Shown here: positions 1 to 6,584 of the stretch, piece by piece
Layout: every line of letters begins with the position of its first letter
Position numbering within the stretch: the stretch's first letter is position 1
DNA from: CAVVIO01 sp963748095
GTDB lineage: Bacteria > Bacteroidota > Bacteroidia > Bacteroidales > UBA10428
Length of the DNA: 7,288 bases
Assembly (NCBI GenBank): GCA_963748095.1
Contig: CAVVIO010000091.1
Location: 1 to 7,288 of the forward strand
Direction: 5' to 3'
Notes under the pieces: model-generated
Seen by the model: the letters and a program-made list of their open reading frames with translations, nothing else
Database searches by the model: none
Told to the model about the DNA's origin: nothing
Position numbers and translations under genes: made by a program

Positions 1-7
1 CGGGCAT

Positions 8-20
8 CCGCCAAAGGCGG
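8..20. repeat. Short GC-rich perfect palindrome (CCGCC-AAA-GGCGG)
   Basis: Five-base arms CCGCC (8-12) and GGCGG (16-20) flank the three-base loop AAA. It is the first of three GC-rich inverted repeats packed into the first 140 bases, in an otherwise AT-rich non-coding stretch. No T-tract follows it on either strand, so a classical terminator is not supported. A short dispersed intergenic palindrome is the more likely reading, by inference from its company. Confidence 0.5.
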
Positions 21-25
21 GACAA

Positions 26-44
26 CCCCGATAGCTATGCGGGG
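26..44. repeat. Near-perfect inverted repeat built around ATAGCTAT
   Basis: CCCCG (26-30) pairs with CGGGG (40-44). Between them lies the self-complementary octamer ATAGCTAT (31-38), with G39 as the only unpaired bulge. The duplex is about nine pairs with almost no loop, so it may act as a cruciform or protein-binding site more than as an RNA hairpin. On the plus strand it is followed by an A-run (49-56), not T, which argues against a plus-strand terminator. From general memory, GATAGCTATC-centred palindromes are frequent between genes in Bacteroidota; that was not checked here. Confidence 0.55.
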
Positions 45-105
45 CATGAAAAAAAATAAGCTTGAAGGCATTCCATTGCAATCTTATCTCACGTGGCACG
101 GCATT

Positions 106-140
106 CCTGCCTGCCGTAACGACAGATCAGGCAGGTTTTT
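106..140 (+). terminator. Terminator-like hairpin with T-tract (CCTGCCTG / CAGGCAGG)
   Basis: Perfect eight-base arms CCTGCCTG (106-113) and CAGGCAGG (128-135) enclose a 14-nt loop, and TTTTT follows at once (136-140). That is the layout of a rho-independent terminator for transcription on the plus strand, coming from a gene left of the window. Read on the minus strand the hairpin is not followed by T, so it is a poor terminator for the efflux operon that ends at 288. It may equally be one more member of the local family of GC-rich palindromes that happens to abut T residues. Confidence 0.45.
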
Positions 141-287
141 CGGCGCTCGCTCTGATGATATCACTTTTATTTTTATCAATTTAATCTTTGATACCTCATA
201 GTCTCCCTTGTCATTTATCCATTATTCACAAATTTTGGGTCGTTACTCAGGATGACAATGAAACGAGAAAAATTACCACATCATCAG

Positions 288-3200
288 CTACACATGATAA
301 TCATTCTCCGGATTGTATTTCTTATGCAAAGCAGCAAGTTTCTTTTTTCCGTAAGCCAGCCGGGTGATTACCACAAACAATACCGGCACCATAAATATAC
401 CTATAAATGTGGCTGCCAGCATACCGCCAAAAACGGTCCAGCCAATAGTCTGGCGTGCAACTGCACCGGCACCGGTGGCAAATATCAACGGTGAAATACC
501 GAAAATAAAAGCCAGGGATGTCATCAGTATGGGACGTAACCTTAACTGAACGGCTTCCATAGTTGCTTTGATTACATCCATACCGTTGTCGACCCTTTTT
601 TTAGCAAATTCAACAATCAGGATGGCGTTCTTTGCCGCTAATCCAATGAGTGTGATCAGCCCAATCTGGGCATACACATTATCGGTGAGTTTCGGAACCA
701 GTGTTAAGGCCAGAATAGCACCGAAGGCACCCAGTGGGACTGCCAGTAACACCGAGAAGGGTACAGACCAGCTTTCGTACAGGGCAGTAAGAAACAGGAA
801 TACAAACAGGATGGAGATGAAAAAGATAAAAACGGTTTTGGACCCGGCAGAAATTTCTTCACGGCTTAAGCCGGAAAATTCATATCCGTATCCCTGTGGC
901 AACACTTGTGCCGCTACTTCCCGAAGTGCCTCTATAGCCTGACCGCTGCTGTAACCCGGGGCAGCATCGCCATCAAATTCGGTGGAGCGGTACATGTTGT
1001 AATGCGAAATAAGCGGGGCGCTTTCAATTACTTTATAACTAACAAGCGTACTCAGTGGTAGCATATCACCTGCCCGGTTCCGGACATAATAATTATCTAG
1101 TACGGATATATCATCCCGGAACGATGTATCGGCCTGTGCCATTACCCGAAAGTTACGTCCGTAAAGTGAGAAGTCATTAATATAATAACTTCCCAGGTAG
1201 GTATGCAGGGTATTGAACACATCCAGCAGGTTCACGCCCAGTTTTTTGCACTTTTCCCGGTTAACAGTGATCTGGTATCCCGGGGTCTTTGCTGTAAAGA
1301 AAGTAAATGCACTGCCTATCTCGGGACGCTTGTTGGCTGCTATCATAAATTTCATAGCAACTCTTTCAAAACCTTTTATATCATCGTTACTTTCATGTTG
1401 CTGCAACACAAAATTGAAACCTCCGGTACTTCCAAGTCCGGATATGGCAGGAGGCGTAATCACCAGTATCTGTGCTTCTTTAATGGCAGCAAACCGCTTT
1501 CGCATTTCTGCTTCAATACCCTGAAGTTGCTGCGACTTCCCTTTCCGTTCATTCCAGGGTTTGAACTGACAAAAGACGGTACCGCTGTTCGACTTGGTAG
1601 TAAAAGTCACTACATTAAGTCCGGCAATAGCAGCAAAATGTCCGACTCCGGGAACTTCTTTCAGGGTATTCATCACCTTGTGCAAAACTTCTACTGTCCT
1701 TGCTGTGGAAGAAGCTTCGGGCAATGTAAAGGTGATGTAACATCTCCCGTTATCTTCGGTGGGGATAAAAGCAGTGGGTTTATTTTTGAACAATACCCAT
1801 GTGCCTAATATTACCATTAAGAGTAAAATAACAATATACCGGGAGTAATTAATGGTTTTGCGTACGCTTGATGAATAAGTTCTAACACCTCTGTCATACA
1901 ACCGATTAAAAAATGAAAAGAACCGGTTAAGACCGTGATGACCCATGTCTTTTTTCCGTGGAACCAGCATTAGAGAACACAACGCCGGGGTAAGGGATAG
2001 CGCAACAAAAGCAGAGAGTAAAACAGATATGGCAATAGTAATGGCAAACTGTTGGTATAATTTGCCTACTATTCCTGGAATAAATCCCACCGGAATGAAA
2101 ACAGATGCCAGAATAAGAGCAATGGCAACTACCGGGCCTGCAATATCTTTCATAGCATTATAGGTGGCTTCCTTAGCGGTAAGATGCTTATCGTCTATAT
2201 AATGTTGCACCGCCTCCACTACTATTATAGCATCGTCCACCACTATCCCGATGGCCAGCACCAGTCCGAACAGGGTCAGTGTGTTTACCGTAAATCCCAG
2301 CGGCTGGAATAAAACAAATGTGCCGACAATAGACACTGGAATGGCAAGGATAGGGATGAGGGTGGCCCGCCAGTTCTGCAGAAAGATAAATACTACCAGT
2401 ACCACCAGCAGCAAGGCTTTTAATAATGTTTTAACGACTTCATCAATAGAAACTTTTACCACGGAAACTGTTTCAAATGGAATGATGTAATCCAGATCAG
2501 CAGGAAACGATTTTTTAAGTACATTCATTTCTTTGTATATCCCGTCAGCTGTTTCGAGGGCATTGCTTCCCGGCGCCTGGAAAACGATAAGGAAGGAGGC
2601 CGGGGTACCGTCGACAAAAGAACTCCCCGAATAGTTGAACATTCCCAGTTCTACCCTTGCTACATCTTTCAGGTAAACAAGCGAGCCGTCCTGCGGGTTA
2701 GATTTCACAATTATATTCCCGAATTCTTTTGCTGAATTTAACCGTCCGCTGACAAACGCCGTGTATTCGAATGCCTGGCCTTGCGGCTGGGGAGGGGCGC
2801 CTATAGTTCCGGCTGCCACCTGCACATTTTGTTCCTGCACAGCCTGGATAACATCCGAAGGAGTGAGCCCGAAATGTGCCAGTTTATCGGGATTAAGCCA
2901 CAAGCGCATACTGAAATCCTCGGCACGCGTGAATACATCGCCCACACCGTTTACCCGTAACAAGGCATTTTTAATAAAGATATTGGTATAGTTATCGACA
3001 AATTCGGTGCTGTGTGTGCTGTCGGGCGAAAAAATGGCTATTACCATTAGTATGCTTGAAGTACGCTTACGTACGGTAACTCCTAAATTTTTTACTTCGT
3101 TAGGAAGCTGGGGCAGAGCGGTATTTACCCTGTTCTGCACGTCGAGTGCGGCGATATCTATATTGGTTCCCAGGTTAAATGTAACATTCAGCCCCATCCC

Positions 3201-3461
3201 CCCGCTGCTGGTGCTGTTCGATTGCATGTATTTCATCCCGGGAACACCATTTACCTGTGATTCGATAGGGGTAGCCACCAACTGCTCCACGGTTTGTGCG
3301 TCGGCACCAGTATAGGCGGCAGAAACCTGTACCACCGGAGGAGTAATGTCAGGATACTGGCTTACAGGTAAATTAATAATGGATAATACTCCTAATATCA
3401 GTATTACTATGGAGATAACTATTGCTGTGACAGGTCTTTTTATAAAAATATTCGAGATCAT
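288..3461 (-). CDS. RND multidrug efflux transporter, HAE1/AcrB type, inner-membrane pump
   Basis: A full-length 1057-residue inner-membrane proton antiporter that would move hydrophobic or amphiphilic compounds from periplasm and membrane into an outer-membrane channel, working as a trimer. The start MISNIFIKRPV is the classic RND N-terminus. TM1 is near residues 10-30, the first large periplasmic loop 31-340, TM2-TM7 about 343-560, the second loop 560-875 and TM8-TM12 876-1033. The proton-relay residues known from AcrB are all visible: D409 and D410 in GIVVDDAIIVVE (TM4), K944 in GLAAKNAILIVEF (TM10), and R974 and T981 in RLRPILMTS (TM11). It is the last gene of the operon, 27 nt after the membrane-fusion gene. 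Aligned by eye, most phenylalanines of the AcrB deep pocket are replaced, so substrates cannot be read across from AcrB. The family call is very secure; the substrate is unknown. No frameshift or truncation is seen. Confidence 0.96.
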   Translation of the reverse strand: MISNIFIKRPVTAIVISIVILILGVLSIINLPVSQYPDITPPVVQVSAAYTGADAQTVEQLVATPIESQVNGVPGMKYMQSNSTSSGGMGLNVTFNLGTNIDIAALDVQNRVNTALPQLPNEVKNLGVTVRKRTSSILMVIAIFSPDSTHSTEFVDNYTNIFIKNALLRVNGVGDVFTRAEDFSMRLWLNPDKLAHFGLTPSDVIQAVQEQNVQVAAGTIGAPPQPQGQAFEYTAFVSGRLNSAKEFGNIIVKSNPQDGSLVYLKDVARVELGMFNYSGSSFVDGTPASFLIVFQAPGSNALETADGIYKEMNVLKKSFPADLDYIIPFETVSVVKVSIDEVVKTLLKALLLVVLVVFIFLQNWRATLIPILAIPVSIVGTFVLFQPLGFTVNTLTLFGLVLAIGIVVDDAIIVVEAVQHYIDDKHLTAKEATYNAMKDIAGPVVAIALILASVFIPVGFIPGIVGKLYQQFAITIAISVLLSAFVALSLTPALCSLMLVPRKKDMGHHGLNRFFSFFNRLYDRGVRTYSSSVRKTINYSRYIVILLLMVILGTWVLFKNKPTAFIPTEDNGRCYITFTLPEASSTARTVEVLHKVMNTLKEVPGVGHFAAIAGLNVVTFTTKSNSGTVFCQFKPWNERKGKSQQLQGIEAEMRKRFAAIKEAQILVITPPAISGLGSTGGFNFVLQQHESNDDIKGFERVAMKFMIAANKRPEIGSAFTFFTAKTPGYQITVNREKCKKLGVNLLDVFNTLHTYLGSYYINDFSLYGRNFRVMAQADTSFRDDISVLDNYYVRNRAGDMLPLSTLVSYKVIESAPLISHYNMYRSTEFDGDAAPGYSSGQAIEALREVAAQVLPQGYGYEFSGLSREEISAGSKTVFIFFISILFVFLFLTALYESWSVPFSVLLAVPLGAFGAILALTLVPKLTDNVYAQIGLITLIGLAAKNAILIVEFAKKRVDNGMDVIKATMEAVQLRLRPILMTSLAFIFGISPLIFATGAGAVARQTIGWTVFGGMLAATFIGIFMVPVLFVVITRLAYGKKKLAALHKKYNPENDYHV

Positions 3462-3488
3462 GTTGTAATTTTTTACCCTGTTATATTA

Positions 3489-4616
3489 TCATGGTCTTTT
3501 ATTCATGGTCGTATCGCTGATTTGCACCGGTGCCCCATCGCGCAGGTTCTGAATGCCATTCAGTACTATTTTATCCCCGTCCATCAGGCCTTCTTTTACC
3601 ACTATGTTTTCACCCAGGTTCGGGCCAAGTTTAATTTTCGTCTGATGGGCTTTCCCATCTTTGATCAGGAAGACAAAATATTCACTCATTTGTTCTGTTA
3701 CCGCCTTGTAAGGTATTACTACCTGCATACCGGAATTGGTATTCAGTACTTTTACCAGGCAGCTCATCCCGACTCTTAAATAACCCGAACGATTCGGAAA
3801 AGTAAGTCGCACCTTGATGGTACCTGTCTGCGGATCAATTGCCCTGTCGATAGCATATATCTTTCCAAATTCAGGATATACGGAGTTATCGGGAAGTACG
3901 ATCCTGAAGGTAGAATCGTTTTGCAAAGCCGTTTTATTTAACAGCCCCACAAAACGGCTAATGCTTTTTTCATCGATCTGCAAATCGGCAGCCATAGGAT
4001 CATCGGTAGAAATAGTATTCAAAACCGTCTGGCCCGTATTAATATAGGTTCCGGGCTTAACACTTGATATCCCTATTATTCCTGAGAAAGGAGCAGTGAT
4101 CACCGAAAAACTTAGGTCTGTACGGGCTTTTAACAAACTGGCTTTTGCCGATACAAGCTGTAAATTGGCATTTCTGAGACTTGTATTGGCATCGTCAAGT
4201 GTTTGTTGGGCGATGGCATCCTGTTTACTTAAATTTATATAACGGTCCACATCGCGTTGCGCCTTTTCCAGGTTGGCCTCAGCAATATCAACACCGGCTT
4301 TTGCCTGTTCGTAGCTGGCCTGATATATACTGCGGTCAATTTCATAAAGTTTCTGACCTTTTTTTACATGATCTCCTTCCTTAAAGAATATTCCTGTGAC
4401 GTAACCATTTACCTGGCTATGCAATTCTACCTGATTAAGGGCAACTACCGTTCCCGGATACGTATCATAATAAGTTACCTTTTCACTATGGACAGTATAT
4501 GCATTGACAGAAGCCGGGCCATAGGCACCACCTTGTTTTTGCTGTTTTTTACAGGATACTGCCGTTACTATCAGTCCGAGTGTTACAACCGGAATAAATA
4601 ATTTTATATTTGGCAT
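3489..4616 (-). CDS. RND efflux periplasmic adaptor (membrane-fusion protein), lipoprotein
   Basis: A 375-residue adaptor linking the RND pump to the outer-membrane channel. I start at the ATG at 4616: it gives a short charged N-terminus (MPNIK), a hydrophobic stretch and a lipobox ending AVSC, so C22 would be lipidated. The open frame runs upstream to 4709, but that extension overlaps the preceding gene and would bury the signal peptide. Order of parts: lipoyl half-motif about 66-95 (GYVTGIFFKEGDHVKKGQ), alpha-hairpin coiled coil about 97-168 (EQAKAGVDIAEANLEKAQRD), second lipoyl half about 169-200 (ITAPFSGIIG), beta-barrel about 207-290 (GTIKVRLTFPN, LRVGMSCLV) and membrane-proximal domain about 297-365 (IPYKAV, GLMDGDKIVLNG). 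Length and order are typical of AcrA/MexA-type proteins. It lies 19 nt after the TolC-like gene and 27 nt before the pump, so it is almost certainly co-transcribed with them. Confidence 0.94.
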   Translation of the reverse strand: MPNIKLFIPVVTLGLIVTAVSCKKQQKQGGAYGPASVNAYTVHSEKVTYYDTYPGTVVALNQVELHSQVNGYVTGIFFKEGDHVKKGQKLYEIDRSIYQASYEQAKAGVDIAEANLEKAQRDVDRYINLSKQDAIAQQTLDDANTSLRNANLQLVSAKASLLKARTDLSFSVITAPFSGIIGISSVKPGTYINTGQTVLNTISTDDPMAADLQIDEKSISRFVGLLNKTALQNDSTFRIVLPDNSVYPEFGKIYAIDRAIDPQTGTIKVRLTFPNRSGYLRVGMSCLVKVLNTNSGMQVVIPYKAVTEQMSEYFVFLIKDGKAHQTKIKLGPNLGENIVVKEGLMDGDKIVLNGIQNLRDGAPVQISDTTMNKRP

Positions 4617-4635
4617 AATGTTGTCATTTATTCTG

Positions 4636-5235
4636 TTAATAATTAATTGAAATATTGCCCAGAGCCTGTTCCACATCGAGTTTGCTCGATAAAACCTTAA
4701 AAAGTGCATTCAGATTATTGATCTGTGCCGTCCGCAGGTCGGTTTCCGATACAATAACTTCCAGGTAGGATTTAACCCCCTGGTCGTATTGTAATTTCAC
4801 GGTATTGTACACGTCCCTGGCAATATCGATATTTTGTTGTGTAATACGGTAAGCTGTCAGGTTACTTTTATACGAAGCAATAGCTTCCGCATATTCCGTA
4901 TTTATCTGGTTCTTAAGATTCAGTGTATCCAGCGCTAACCGCTCATATTGCAAATTTGCTTTTCTCAGGTTCTGCATCCGTTTACTGCTTTGGAACAGCG
5001 GGAATGATAAGGTAAGGCCTACGGATGAATTGGGAAATGATTTTTTATACAATTCACTGGTCAGATCGTTCTGGTAAACGAGGTTGTAATTGGCATAACC
5101 CGACAGGGAAGGCAAAAAGCTCAGTTTGTAATAATTAATGTTCGATCGTTGAAGATGCAGATTGGTTTTGAGCAACTGGTATTCTATTCTGTTACTGTAA
5201 CTGAGGCCACGCAAGGGTATCCACCAGCATATCAT
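4636..5235 (-). CDS. C-terminal fragment of the TolC-like outer-membrane channel
   Basis: The second structural repeat of the same channel in the +1 frame. The only available ATG (5235) is an artefact: its first residues (MICWWIP) read the same DNA as NDMLVDT of the upstream half in the wrong frame. Authentic homology begins near RGLSYSNRIEYQLLKTNL. Then come the beta-strand segment FLPSLSGYANYNLVYQ, the second strand VGLTLSFPLFQSSKR, and the long helical hairpin ending in YDQGVKSYLEVIVSETDLRT and KLDVEQALG, a typical TolC-family C-terminus. It has no signal peptide, so made alone it would not be exported. It ends 19 nt before the adaptor gene. Confidence 0.82.
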   Translation of the reverse strand: MICWWIPLRGLSYSNRIEYQLLKTNLHLQRSNINYYKLSFLPSLSGYANYNLVYQNDLTSELYKKSFPNSSVGLTLSFPLFQSSKRMQNLRKANLQYERLALDTLNLKNQINTEYAEAIASYKSNLTAYRITQQNIDIARDVYNTVKLQYDQGVKSYLEVIVSETDLRTAQINNLNALFKVLSSKLDVEQALGNISINY

Positions 5236-6007
5236 TCTGCATATGGATACTGTCGTAACTCAGTACCAGGGGTTTATCAGCCGGATATCCCATGAATTGT
5301 TTCAGATAGGTATACTTTGCTTTTATCGATTCTTCGGCGCTTACTTTCTGGGTTCGTGCGTTATTCAATGAAATGGTGGCCCTCTTATAATCGATCTTGT
5401 CACTTATACCATTCTGATACCGGGCAAAGGCATCTTTTAAACTTTTGTCGAGCCGTTGTATATCTTCATTGAGGATCTTCATTTGCTGCCTGGTAAGCAA
5501 TACATCGTAATATGCTTTACTAATATTCACTACCAGCCCTATCATGGCTTCATTGGTAGTCTGTTTCGATTTCTTCCGGTAATATTTTGCCGTACTTCCG
5601 GCAAGGTAAACACTGTTATTAAATATCGTCTGGCTTGCAGAAAGCTGCAGGCCCGAATTATAATTAACCCCTGTGGTAACTTCTGTTTTTGGTCCCGTGG
5701 GGTTATTAAAATTGGGAAAAATTACTGTGGGCCGTTTAATGTTATCCTGGAAAGTAATGCTGGAATTAAGTTGAGGAAGCCAGTCAGTCATTGCAATGCG
5801 GATATCCTGCTTGGCAATGTCCTCATCCAGTTTTAACTGTTTAACGAGTGGTTGATTTTTAAATGCGTATGTAATACATTCATTCAGGGAGGCACTGTCG
5901 TGGATCATTACTTCCGGTCCCTGGGCATAAATTCCGGTAGTGAATAAGAAAGCAAATAGTATAAAACCGGCAGGTAAATATCTGGTAAGTAGTGTTTTTT
6001 CGTTCAT
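5192..6007 (-). CDS. N-terminal fragment of the TolC-like outer-membrane channel (271 residues)
   Basis: It starts at the ATG at 6007 with a Sec signal peptide: a charged start (MNEKTLLTR), a hydrophobic core and an IYA|QG cleavage site after about residue 28. The first outer-membrane efflux domain repeat follows, beginning LNECITYAFKNQPLVKQLKL and including DWLPQLNSSITF (the beta-strand entry) and a long helical hairpin with LLTRQQMKILNEDIQRLDKSL and YQNGISDKIDYKRATISLNNA. About residue 264 the frame is lost; the last seven residues (LAWPQLQ) are probably out-of-frame read-through before the stop. Alone it lacks the second repeat and could not form a closed channel. Confidence 0.85.
   Translation of the reverse strand: MNEKTLLTRYLPAGFILFAFLFTTGIYAQGPEVMIHDSASLNECITYAFKNQPLVKQLKLDEDIAKQDIRIAMTDWLPQLNSSITFQDNIKRPTVIFPNFNNPTGPKTEVTTGVNYNSGLQLSASQTIFNNSVYLAGSTAKYYRKKSKQTTNEAMIGLVVNISKAYYDVLLTRQQMKILNEDIQRLDKSLKDAFARYQNGISDKIDYKRATISLNNARTQKVSAEESIKAKYTYLKQFMGYPADKPLVLSYDSIHMQNDMLVDTLAWPQLQ
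5195..5259 (-). other. Frameshift interval in the TolC-like gene
   Basis: The C-terminal frame is closed upstream by a TGA at 5260-5262, and the N-terminal frame is closed downstream by the TAA at 5192-5194, so the frame change must lie between them. Within this interval the only three-base homopolymer giving a family-like junction when shortened is GGG at 5215-5217 on the plus strand. I see no classical +1 recoding signal such as an RF2-like CTT-TGA; the codon before the stop is CAG. Confidence 0.75.
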
Positions 6008-6200
6008 ACAGGTATTTTGGTTTCCGATTATTTTTTGATTTTAGATATCCGGTTTTTATTTTATGTTTTAATTATTTTTAATCATGCTTGTTTCGTATTC
6101 AATGACTAACTCATAGATATTTATGATTAAAAATTTTATGTATAAGAAGTTGGATAAAACCGGTCAAGTCCATAATTCTATATTATCTTTTAAAGATTTA

Positions 6201-6252
6201 TAACAACTGAAATGGTTTTTGGTTAACTTAAATATATGTTAACAGGTTGTTA
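6201..6252. repeat. Cluster of GTTAAC and TAACAAC/GTTGTTA repeats, possible operator
   Basis: TAACAAC (6201-6207) and its exact reverse complement GTTGTTA (6246-6252) bracket two copies of the palindrome GTTAAC (6222-6227 and 6238-6243) set 16 bp apart. The second copy sits within the eight-base palindrome TGTTAACA (6237-6244). The cluster ends seven bases before the -33 TTG of the candidate plus-strand promoter, a fitting place for a regulator to bind. AT-rich DNA produces such words by chance, so the regulatory role is inference. Confidence 0.3.
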
Positions 6253-6258
6253 AAATAG

Positions 6259-6289
6259 TTGGCTGAGTGAATGGATAATAGTAATTTTG
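6259..6289 (+). promoter_or_regulatory. Candidate Bacteroidota sigma-A promoter (TTG, 20 nt, TAATTTTG)
   Basis: TTG at 6259-6261 and TAATTTTG at 6282-6289 match the Bacteroidota -33 and -7 elements (TTG and TAnnTTTG) with a 20-nt spacer, close to the usual 19. It points toward the zinc-hydrolase gene and would leave a leader of roughly 290 nt, which is long. A weaker second -7-like word, TAATGTTTG (6461-6469), lies nearer but has one base too many and no TTG at the right distance. Confidence 0.45.
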
Positions 6290-6584
6290 TTTCGGAATTT
6301 GTAAAATATGTTGGTCATCGGCAATAATTAACCCTCATTGCAGCCTTAGGTTGATCCTTTCCTGTTTTTTTCCGGCTGTATAAGTCTGCCCGACATATTA
6401 TTTACCGGTGTTCTCAGAAGAAAAGGAAAGGGGATGAGGTGGAACCGAAGGGATGAAATGTAATGTTTGTGAAGGAGGGTTTTGAGAGATGAGTTCCTGA
6501 AACGAAAAATAATTTATAATAAACAAAAGATAAAAGGAGACTGTTTAAAAAAGTGTTTCAAACGAAATTAAAAAAGGTAAAAAT

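Larger units (their letters stand above)
1..287. other. Non-coding left flank, downstream of the efflux operon
   Basis: No convincing gene lies here. Apart from the three GC-rich inverted repeats in the first 140 bases, I see an 8-bp direct repeat GGCATTCC (67-74 and 100-107) and a weak AT-rich inverted repeat TATCAA/TTGATA (174-179 and 188-193). I found no strong terminator for the minus-strand operon between 288 and the left edge. Its transcript may end through a weaker structure or rho. Confidence 0.6.
4636..6007 (-). pseudogene. TolC-like outer-membrane efflux channel, interrupted by a frameshift
   Basis: First gene of the operon, coding for the outer-membrane channel of the tripartite pump, but split between two reading frames. 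The N-terminal frame (5192-6007) ends at a TAA at 5192-5194; the C-terminal frame takes over in the +1 direction and runs to a TAA at 4636. The span of 1372 nt is one base more than 457 codons, so removing a single base restores one protein of about 456 residues, normal for the family. The best repair point is the GGG at 5215-5217 (CCC in the coding strand): with one base fewer the junction reads VDTLRGLSYSNRIEYQLL, which fits the family. It may be a true loss-of-function mutation, a sequencing or assembly error, or, much less likely, programmed frameshifting. Both halves keep clear TolC-family signatures and show no further decay, so the lesion is recent or artefactual. Confidence 0.85.
6008..6584. 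other. 577-nt AT-rich divergent intergenic region
   Basis: It separates the divergent efflux operon and zinc-hydrolase gene and must hold both promoters. No gene, tRNA or rRNA is evident. The part next to the operon (about 6008-6260) is very AT-rich. The right-hand part (about 6330-6490) is more mixed, with purine-rich stretches on the plus strand. Besides the promoter and repeat cluster listed separately, CCGGTTTTTAT (6049-6059) and ATAAAACCGG (6154-6163) form an imperfect inverted pair. I found no clear TAnnTTTG promoter pointing toward the efflux operon. No regulator gene adjoins the operon in this window. Confidence 0.6.

Noticed and set aside
1..140. CRISPR array or tandem repeat at the left end
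   Set aside because: The three palindromes differ in sequence and spacing; there is no repeated unit with spacers.
174..193. AT-rich inverted repeat TATCAA/TTGATA as terminator of the efflux operon
   Set aside because: Only six AT-rich pairs and no T-tract on the minus strand; expected by chance in AT-rich DNA.
252..494. 80-codon plus-strand open frame crossing the end of the pump gene
   Set aside because: Overlaps the pump C-terminus in antisense, has no promoter or ribosome site, and its product is low-complexity in style.
568..942. 124-codon plus-strand open frame
   Set aside because: Antisense shadow of the C-terminal part of the RND pump, where the true frame has clear TM10-TM11 motifs.
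1203..1808. 201-codon plus-strand open frame inside the pump gene
   Set aside because: Antisense to a strongly conserved RND transporter; its product shows no family features and a cysteine/histidine-rich composition typical of shadow frames.
4617..4709. Upstream extension of the adaptor gene to an ATG at 4709
   Set aside because: It overlaps the end of the TolC-like gene and would place 31 extra residues before a clear lipoprotein signal; the ATG at 4616 is the better start.
5192..5235. Programmed +1 frameshifting in the TolC-like gene
   Set aside because: No RF2-like or other known slippery site is visible, and TolC-family proteins are not known to use recoding; a one-base insertion explains the data more simply.
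5456..5836. 126-codon plus-strand open frame
   Set aside because: Antisense shadow of the TolC-like N-terminal half.
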